Source: JAPEKQ01 sp964516845 (GTDB lineage: Bacteria; Joyebacterota; Joyebacteria; Joyebacterales; Joyebacteraceae). From it: a stretch of 15,389 bases of DNA. The notes beneath the pieces are model-generated. The model had not been told where the DNA came from. It saw only the letters and a program-made list of their open reading frames with translations, and searched no databases. The DNA lies in the NCBI GenBank assembly GCA_964516845.1, contig CAZEXP010000049.1, positions 1 to 15,389 on the forward strand, given 5' to 3'. Made by a program: the position numbers and the translations under genes. How positions within the stretch are numbered: the stretch's first letter is position 1; each line of letters starts with the position of its first letter. Below are positions 1-3,995 of this stretch, piece by piece.

Positions 1-62
1 TCGCGATCCGTGAGGGTGGCAGGACCGTCGGCGCCGGCACGATCACGAAGATCATTGAGTAG
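1..62 (+). CDS. tuf: Elongation factor Tu, C-terminal end (partial)
   Basis: Only the last 19 codons and the TAG stop are inside the window. The frame beginning at base 3 reads AIREGGRTVGAGTITKIIE, which matches the conserved C-terminus of EF-Tu domain III. EF-Tu is the GTPase that carries aminoacyl-tRNA to the ribosomal A site. A second tuf gene begins at base 15320, so this is one of two copies. A tuf copy upstream of tRNA-Trp and secE corresponds to the tufB position in E. coli. The gene begins outside the window, so nothing can be said about its start or promoter. Confidence 0.95.
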   Translation, partial: AIREGGRTVGAGTITKIIE

Positions 63-130
63 AGAGACACCAGAGTTTGGTAGCGCGGCGACCTTGCGGA
101 GCAGCGTGACCATAGCACGGGAGCAGTATC

Positions 131-280
131 GTGCGTGACATCGTGGTGATCGCTTGCGTTGAGTGCAAGCGCCGGAACTATACATACACGAAGAACAAAC
201 AATTGCATCCGGACCGCCTGGAGTACAAAAAGTACTGTCGCTTCTGCAACAAGCACACGGTACACAAGCAGACGCGGTAG
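131..280 (+). CDS. rpmG: 50S ribosomal protein L33 (bL33), zinc-binding form
   Basis: The 49-residue protein begins MRDIVVIACVECKRRNY and ends KHTVHKQTR, matching bL33 over its full usual length of 49-55 residues. Four cysteines in two pairs (C9, C12 and C36, C39) mark the zinc-ribbon (C+) version rather than the zinc-independent paralogue. L33 lies near the E-site side of the large subunit. The start is GTG at 131, preceded by GGGAG at 119-123 with 7-base spacing. The protein is too short to stand out in simple ORF calling and would be missed if only ATG starts were considered. The order tuf, rpmG, tRNA-Trp, secE is common in bacteria. The stop is TAG. Confidence 0.96.
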   Translation: MRDIVVIACVECKRRNYTYTKNKQLHPDRLEYKKYCRFCNKHTVHKQTR

Positions 281-520
281 GCAGGCGCGGGTGCGTCCGT
301 AAGGACGCGAGTGCCCTTCGGGGCACGGCGCTCTCGGTGAGAGCGCTTGGCGGAGCCCGGGACTCGAGAGAGTCGTGAGGTTCTGCACCGAGCCGCATCC
401 GGAGACGTTGAGACAGCGAGCTCAGGTGAGCGCGGAGCGTCGTGTGCATCGCGCTTCACCCGCGGGTCCACGTCACGGATGATGCCCAAGGGTAGTCCTG
501 TTAAGCGAGCAGAGCCATGC
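281..520 (+). other. Highly structured non-coding spacer, candidate RNA element
   Basis: No convincing gene lies in these 240 bases, but the transcript would be heavily folded. Four consecutive hairpins occur within 85 bases. The first, at 293-308, is GCGTCC, loop GTAA, GGACGC. The second, at 311-326, is GTGCCC, loop TTCG, GGGCAC. The third, at 328-346, has an 8-bp stem GCGCTCTC/GAGAGCGC. The fourth, at 361-374, is GACTC, loop GAGA, GAGTC. A longer hairpin follows at 425-460, GGTGAGCGCG pairing with CGCGCTTCACC around one bulged base. CGCGGGTG (286-293) is also an exact complement of CACCCGCG (457-464) and could close the whole domain. I do not recognise a known RNA family: there are no RNase P, tmRNA or SRP signature motifs. 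It could be a leader or processing region for tRNA-Trp and secE, or an independent RNA. High GC makes some of the pairing expected by chance. Confidence 0.45.
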
Positions 521-598
521 AGGCCTGTAGCTCTAATTGGTTAGAGCGCCGGTCTCCAAAACCGGATGCTGGGGGTTCGAATCCCTCCAGGCCTGCCA
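521..598 (+). tRNA. trpT: tRNA-Trp (anticodon CCA)
   Basis: A complete cloverleaf is visible. The acceptor stem AGGCCTG (521-527) pairs with CAGGCCT (588-594). The D stem is GCTC/GAGC (530-533, 544-547). The anticodon stem CCGGT/ACCGG (549-553, 561-565) flanks the loop CTCCAAA with anticodon CCA at 556-558. The T arm is GGGGG, TTCGAAT, CCCTC (571-587) with one G-U pair. The discriminator is G595 and the 3' CCA is encoded at 596-598. It sits between rpmG and secE and is probably cut from a shared transcript. The CCA anticodon reads UGG only, so this tRNA gives no support for UGA being read as tryptophan. Confidence 0.97.
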
Positions 599-649
599 CT
601 GCCTCAATGCGCTTCACGCTGCTTTAGGCGTCCGGATAGGCGAGGTTCT

Positions 650-835
650 ATGTTTGAAAGACTAGTCAAGTTCATCCGTGAGGTGAGGAACGAGATGCGA
701 CGCGTCTCGTGGCCATCGCGAGATGAAGTTCGCGAGTCCACGACGGTTGTGATCGTGATCGTTCTCATTCTTGCAGTGTTCATTGGCATAGTCGACCGGG
801 CGCTGTCCTTCCTGATCAGCCTCGTGTTCGGCTAG
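650..835 (+). CDS. secE: Preprotein translocase subunit SecE
   Basis: The 61-residue protein is the short, single-membrane-span form of SecE. The N-terminal amphipathic part contains FIREVRNEMRRVSWPSRDEV, including the family signature V-x-WPS/T-x-x-E (about residues 19-27). One hydrophobic segment follows (about residues 32-58, TTVVIVIVLILAVFIGIVD onward). SecE clamps the two halves of SecY in the inner-membrane secretion channel. The ATG at 650 was chosen because AGGCGAGG (638-645) lies just upstream and the protein begins at the conserved helix. The same frame is open further upstream, but that extension would run into tRNA-Trp. The E. coli protein has two further N-terminal spans that are absent here, as in most bacteria. 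nusG follows. Confidence 0.96.
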   Translation: MFERLVKFIREVRNEMRRVSWPSRDEVRESTTVVIVIVLILAVFIGIVDRALSFLISLVFG

Positions 836-881
836 ACACAGCCAGGAACGCTGCATACCGGTGGTACTACTGGACGGGGTA

Positions 882-1415
882 ATGCCAGTGAAGCATTGGT
901 ATGCAATTCATACGTACTCGGGACACGAGTACAAGGTCCGCGAGAAGCTGGCGGGGAAGATCGCCGCCGAGAAGCTCGAGGACCGGTTCGGCCAGATCAT
1001 CATCGCGACGGAGGAATTCGTTGAGATGAAGGACGGCAAGCGCCGTACGGCCGAGCGGAAACTGTTCCCGGGCTATCTCCTCATTGAGATGGAGATGGAC
1101 GACCAGACGTTCTACCTGGTGAAGGAGACGCAGGGCGTTTCCGCCTTCATCGGTACGACCTCCGGTCCCCAGTCCCTGGAGCAGCATGACATCGACCGCA
1201 TCCTCGGTCGCATCGAGAAGAAGCCGTCGAAGGAGCGGCCGGAGATCCCGTACCAGGTTGGTGAGCAGGTACGGTGCATCGACGGACCGTTCAGCGGGTT
1301 CAACGGCCTTATCGACGAGATCGACGGCGAACGCGGCAAGGTGAAGGTGATGGTGTCGATTTTCGGTCGCGCAACACCGGTCGAACTCGACTTCCTGCAG
1401 GTGGAATCGACGTAG
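882..1415 (+). CDS. nusG: Transcription termination/antitermination factor NusG
   Basis: The 177-residue protein has the NGN domain first (KHWYAIHTYSGHEYKVREKL, then ERKLFPGYLLIEMEM and VSAFIG) and a C-terminal KOW domain (about residues 125-177, GEQVRCIDGPFSGFNGLIDE then VKVMVSIFGR). NusG binds the RNA polymerase clamp, reduces pausing, and links polymerase to Rho or, through S10, to the ribosome. The gap after secE is 46 bases, the usual pairing. The start is uncertain: ATG 882 has only GGGG (876-879) close by, while GTG 888 would sit 8 bases from the same G run and lose two residues. GTG 861 would add seven residues with no homology. The stop is TAG. Confidence 0.96.
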   Translation: MPVKHWYAIHTYSGHEYKVREKLAGKIAAEKLEDRFGQIIIATEEFVEMKDGKRRTAERKLFPGYLLIEMEMDDQTFYLVKETQGVSAFIGTTSGPQSLEQHDIDRILGRIEKKPSKERPEIPYQVGEQVRCIDGPFSGFNGLIDEIDGERGKVKVMVSIFGRATPVELDFLQVEST

Positions 1416-1440
1416 CAGGCGCCGGAGCGCGGCGCGAGCT
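1414..1440 (+). promoter_or_regulatory. Hairpin in the nusG-rplK spacer
   Basis: Starting at the nusG stop, AGC (1414-1416) can pair with GCT (1438-1440) and GCGCC (1419-1423) with GGCGC (1431-1435), around the loop GGAGCGC. A short symmetric internal loop separates the two stems. In E. coli the L1 repressor site lies in the leader just before rplK, so this is the right place for such a site. No specific L1-binding consensus was recognised. No U-run follows, so it is not an intrinsic terminator. Chance pairing in GC-rich DNA is possible. Confidence 0.3.
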
Positions 1441-1470
1441 GGATACAAAAGGAACACGAGGGAAACACGC

Positions 1471-1896
1471 ATGGCGAAGAAGATCATCGGGACCGTCAAG
1501 TTGCAGATCGCTGCCGGGGTCGCGACATCAGCCCCGCCGGTGGGTCCGGCGCTCGGTCCGTACGGAATGGACATCGGCGGTTTCTGCAAGCAGTTCAACG
1601 CCAAGACGAAGGATCAGCCCGGGATGATCATCCCGGTGGTGCTTACGGTCTATCAGGACCGGACGTTCTCCTTCATCACCAAGACGCCGCCGGCGTCGGT
1701 GCTGTTGAAGAAGGCCGCCGGTCTGGCGAAGGGCTCGCCCGTTCCGAACCGCGACAAGGTCGGCAAGGTCACGAAGAAGCAGCTGCTCGAGATCGCGAGG
1801 CTCAAGGCTGTCGATCTGAACGCAGCCACTGACGAGGCCGCGGTCATGATGATCGCCGGCACCGCGCGGAGCATGGGCATCGAGGTGGTGGGCTAG
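1471..1896 (+). CDS. rplK: 50S ribosomal protein L11 (uL11)
   Basis: The 141-residue protein has the usual length. The N-terminal domain starts AKKIIGTVKLQIAAGVAT and carries the proline-rich APPVGPALG segment that binds the GTPase-associated centre and forms the thiostrepton pocket. The C-terminal RNA-binding domain contains TPPASVLLKKAAG and AVMMIAGTARSMGIEVVG. L11 sits at the base of the L7/L12 stalk. GAGGGA (1458-1463) lies 7 bases before the ATG. After the proline-rich segment the protein reads PYGMDIGGFCKQF, where most bacteria have a form like QHGVNIMEFCK. The gene ends with two adjacent in-frame TAG codons (1894-1899). It leads the rplKAJL block. Confidence 0.98.
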   Translation: MAKKIIGTVKLQIAAGVATSAPPVGPALGPYGMDIGGFCKQFNAKTKDQPGMIIPVVLTVYQDRTFSFITKTPPASVLLKKAAGLAKGSPVPNRDKVGKVTKKQLLEIARLKAVDLNAATDEAAVMMIAGTARSMGIEVVG

Positions 1897-1933
1897 TAGC
1901 CATCGCACCGCGACCACGGCGGATTCCGTGGGA

Positions 1934-1947
1934 GGGTCTTCGGGCCC
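1934..1947 (+). promoter_or_regulatory. UUCG-capped hairpin before the rplA ribosome binding site
   Basis: GGGTC (1934-1938) pairs with GGCCC (1943-1947) around a TTCG tetraloop closed by C-G, the unusually stable cUUCGg form. One pair is U-G. It ends right at the purine-rich GAGGAGAAGGAG (1948-1959) that serves as the rplA Shine-Dalgarno region. Its position suggests it helps set rplA initiation or keeps the ribosome binding site exposed. No U-tract follows, so it is not a terminator. Confidence 0.45.
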
Positions 1948-1964
1948 GAGGAGAAGGAGCGCGA

Positions 1965-2669
1965 ATGAAGAGAAGCAACCGATACGACGGGGTGAAGAAG
2001 GCCGCGCAGGAAGGCGGACCTTTCGACCTCGATCGCGCGCTGGAACTGGTCAAGGAGAGCGCGACGGCCAAGTTCGACGAGACCATTGAGGTCGCGTTCC
2101 GACTGGGCGTCGACGTGAAGCGTTCGGACCAGCAGGTGCGCGGAACCACCGTTCTGCCGCACGGTACGGGTCGGAGCGTGAAGATCCTCGTGCTGGCGCA
2201 GGGCGAGAAGATCAAGGAGGCCGAGGAGGCCGGGGCGGACTTCGTCGGCGGTGAAGAGCTCGTCGAGAAGATCCAGGGTGGCTGGACCGACTTCGATACC
2301 GCCATCGCCACCCCGGACATGATGAAATTCGTCGGCAGGCTTGGCAAGATCCTCGGTCCGCGCGGCCTCATGCCGAACCCGAAGACGGGCACGGTGACCA
2401 TGGACGTCGGCAAGGCCATCCAGGATGCCAAGGCGGGCAAGGTCGAGTACCGCACGGACAAGACCGGCAACGTGCACGTGGGCGTCGGCAAGGCCTCGTT
2501 CGAGCTGGCACATCTCAAGGGCAACATGGAGAGCCTGACGCGTGAGGTCCTCAGGGCGAAGCCGCCGGGAGCGAAGGGCACTTACATCAAGAGCGTATCG
2601 ATCTCCTCGACGATGGGCCCCGGCATCGACCTCGATGTTCCGGCGCTCCTCGACGCGGTCAAGCAGTAG
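1965..2669 (+). CDS. rplA: 50S ribosomal protein L1 (uL1)
   Basis: The 234-residue protein has the normal length for bacterial L1. Recognisable blocks are the N-terminal KRSNRYDGVKKAA, VAFRLGVDVKRSDQQVRG, the domain II segment around DFVGGEELVEKI, and the signature KILGPRGLMPNPKTGTVT followed by VGKAIQDAKAGKVEYRTDK. L1 forms the mobile stalk that binds 23S rRNA and releases E-site tRNA. In E. coli it also represses its own operon. AAGGAG (1954-1959) sits 5 bases before the ATG. The gene follows rplK by 68 bases and precedes rplJ by 61 bases. The stop is TAG. Confidence 0.98.
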   Translation: MKRSNRYDGVKKAAQEGGPFDLDRALELVKESATAKFDETIEVAFRLGVDVKRSDQQVRGTTVLPHGTGRSVKILVLAQGEKIKEAEEAGADFVGGEELVEKIQGGWTDFDTAIATPDMMKFVGRLGKILGPRGLMPNPKTGTVTMDVGKAIQDAKAGKVEYRTDKTGNVHVGVGKASFELAHLKGNMESLTREVLRAKPPGAKGTYIKSVSISSTMGPGIDLDVPALLDAVKQ

Positions 2670-2730
2670 CTCGACGCCGGGTCGGGAGCGGGCGACCGCG
2701 ACCGGCCAGCTATAAACAGAGAGGCAGCGG
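2670..2730 (+). promoter_or_regulatory. rplJ leader with two competing hairpins
   Basis: The 61-base spacer contains the repeat CGACCGCGACCGGC (2693-2706). GGTCG (2680-2684) can pair with the first CGACC (2693-2697), and GCCG (2676-2679) then pairs with CGGC (2703-2706) across a bulge. Alternatively, GCCGGGTCG (2676-2684) pairs with the second copy at 2699-2706 with one bulged G. In many bacteria the L10-L12 complex represses translation by binding a leader here, which makes this a plausible site, though it is shorter than the E. coli leader. TATAAA at 2711-2716 resembles a -10 box but lacks a matching -35. GAGG (2721-2724) is the rplJ ribosome binding site. Confidence 0.35.
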
Positions 2731-3252
2731 ATGCAGAGACACCAGAAAGAAGCCTTCATCGAGCGGCTCGACAAGCAGCTTGAGGGCGCCGGCGTCGTGA
2801 TCCTGAGTGATTTCTCCGGGATGGACGTCGAGACGGCCAATGAGATCAGGCGTCGCTTCAGAGAGTCCTCCGTTCAGTACCGGGTGGTGAAGAACACGCT
2901 CGCCCGGAGGGTGTTCGAGTCCAAGGGGCTTGAAGTGCTGGCGGAGCACCTCACGGGTCCGAACGGTCTCGTGATCTCTCAGAGCGATCCGATCGCTCCG
3001 GCGAAGATCCTTGTTGAGTTCGAGAAGAGCAAGAAGACCCCGCAGATCAAGTTCGGGTGGATCGATGCCACACTCATGTCGGCGGCCGATATCCGCAAGC
3101 TTGCGGATCTCCCGTCCCGCGAGGTTCTGCTGTCGCAGATCGCGGCCGGGTTCCAGGCGCCGGTGGCCGGGCTTGCGCGTCTGCTCCACGAGCTTATGCG
3201 GAAGCTGGTCGCCACGCTCGACGAGGTGGCGAAGCTGAAGGCAGCAGCCTAG
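2731..3252 (+). CDS. rplJ: 50S ribosomal protein L10 (uL10)
   Basis: The 173-residue protein matches L10 in length and order. The N-terminal rRNA-binding domain has QRHQKEAFIERLDKQL, VVILSDFSGMDVETANEIRR and the conserved YRVVKNTLARR. It continues with LTGPNGLVISQSDPIAPAKI. The C-terminal helix (about residues 135-173, LLSQIAAGFQAPVAGLARLL onward) is the part on which L7/L12 dimers assemble. L10 anchors the stalk to 23S rRNA next to L11. GAGG at 2721-2724 is 6 bases before the ATG. rplL follows after an unusually long 151-base gap. The stop is TAG. Confidence 0.97.
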   Translation: MQRHQKEAFIERLDKQLEGAGVVILSDFSGMDVETANEIRRRFRESSVQYRVVKNTLARRVFESKGLEVLAEHLTGPNGLVISQSDPIAPAKILVEFEKSKKTPQIKFGWIDATLMSAADIRKLADLPSREVLLSQIAAGFQAPVAGLARLLHELMRKLVATLDEVAKLKAAA

Positions 3253-3403
3253 GGCACCGTCGCCCCGGGCGCGCCGCAACCAGCGAGGCGTGCCGCCGGT
3301 TCGTGACAGGAACGCCGGGTGGACAGAGCGAGACCTCGCTGTAGAGATAGGGCCGTTTGAACGTTCTGAGGCAACAAGCTGAGTAACCCGTTGGAGGTTG
3401 ATC
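3253..3403 (+). promoter_or_regulatory. Long rplJ-rplL spacer with hairpins and a weak promoter candidate
   Basis: No gene is seen in these 151 bases. CCGGTTC (around 3296-3302) can pair with the downstream GAACGCCGG with a small bulge. AGCGA/TCGCT (3327-3331, 3336-3340) forms a short hairpin with loop GACC. TGGACA (3320-3325) and TAGAGA (3342-3347) are spaced by 16 bases and weakly resemble -35 and -10 boxes, but the short hairpin lies between them. L7/L12 is needed at several copies per ribosome, and the spacer may provide extra rplL transcription, mRNA processing or translation enhancement. GGAGG at 3393-3397 is the strong rplL ribosome binding site. Confidence 0.35.
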
Positions 3404-3844
3404 ATGGCAGAAGAGACGAAGGACGCTGTCGAGACCACCGAAGCGCCGGCCGAGAAGAAGGTCGCGTTGAGCGGTAAGGTCGCCGACATCATCGGTACGA
3501 TCGAGGGAATGACGGTTCTTGAGATGGCCGACCTCGTGAAGGCACTCGAGGACAAGTTCGGTGTCACCGCGGCCGCTCCGGTCGCCGTGGCTGCTGCGCC
3601 CGCCGCCGGTGGTGGCGACGCCGCCGAGGAGAAGACGGAGTTCGATGTCATTCTTGCCGACACCGGTGAGAAGAAGTTCCAGGTCGTGAAGGTCATCCGC
3701 CAGATGACCGATCTCGGTCTGAAGGAAGCCAAGGAACTCGTCGACAACCCGGGACAGGCCATCAAGAAGGAAGTCTCGAAGGAAGAAGCCGACGAGATGA
3801 AGAAGAAGCTCGAGGAGGCGGGAGCCAAGGTCGAGCTCAAGTAG
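3404..3844 (+). CDS. rplL: 50S ribosomal protein L7/L12 (bL12) with N-terminal extension
   Basis: The 146-residue protein is about 20 residues longer than typical L7/L12 (about 120-128). Residues 1-23 (MAEETKDAVETTEAPAEKKV and on) are acidic and polar and have no counterpart in E. coli. The dimerisation domain follows (VADIIGTIEGMTVLEMADLV), then the Ala/Pro/Gly-rich hinge (about residues 56-76) and the factor-binding C-terminal domain (KTEFDVILADTGEKKFQVVK, LGLKEAKELVDN, EAGAKVELK). L7/L12 dimers recruit EF-Tu and EF-G and stimulate their GTPase. ATG 3404 was chosen because GGAGG (3393-3397) lies 6 bases upstream. A TTG two codons earlier overlaps that site. The stop is TAG. Confidence 0.97.
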   Translation: MAEETKDAVETTEAPAEKKVALSGKVADIIGTIEGMTVLEMADLVKALEDKFGVTAAAPVAVAAAPAAGGGDAAEEKTEFDVILADTGEKKFQVVKVIRQMTDLGLKEAKELVDNPGQAIKKEVSKEEADEMKKKLEEAGAKVELK

Positions 3845-3995
3845 CACTCTTGCGACCGGAGCCATGGTGCTCCGGGTGTGATAGCAGAGTTTGGAGATGA
3901 GGGGGCGGAGGCACCGTCTTCGTTCCCTCTCTCCGGCGAGAGACGAGAGCCTGAGGCGCGGGCCAGGGTCTCTCCAGACGGAGGGTGATGGATCG
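3845..3995 (+). promoter_or_regulatory. rplL-rpoB spacer: candidate attenuator or processing region
   Basis: CCGGAGC (3856-3862) pairs perfectly with GCTCCGG (3869-3875) around a six-base loop, 12 bases after the rplL stop. There is no following U-run, so termination would be partial at most or the hairpin may be a processing or stability element. A second hairpin, TCTCTC/GAGAGA (3928-3933, 3938-3943) with loop CGGC, follows. In E. coli an attenuator and an RNase III site between rplL and rpoB lower polymerase synthesis relative to ribosomal protein synthesis, and this spacer is in the same place. GGAGGGTGAT (3980-3989) provides the rpoB ribosome binding site. The rpoB frame stays open backward to about 3891 but shows no homology. 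Confidence 0.45.

Noticed and set aside
178..489. Possible - strand gene of about 100 codons in the rpmG-trpT region
   Set aside because: It overlaps rpmG, has no recognisable domain, and the stretch is better explained by RNA hairpins.
281..520. Known RNAs (RNase P RNA, tmRNA, SRP RNA, a second tRNA) in the rpmG-trpT spacer
   Set aside because: None of their conserved signature motifs were found, and there is no T-loop GTTCGAATC-type arm before the tRNA-Trp.
861..881. GTG start for nusG seven codons upstream
   Set aside because: No well-placed ribosome binding site and no family similarity in the added residues.
3398..3403. TTG start for rplL two codons upstream
   Set aside because: It overlaps and abuts the GGAGG that properly serves ATG 3404.
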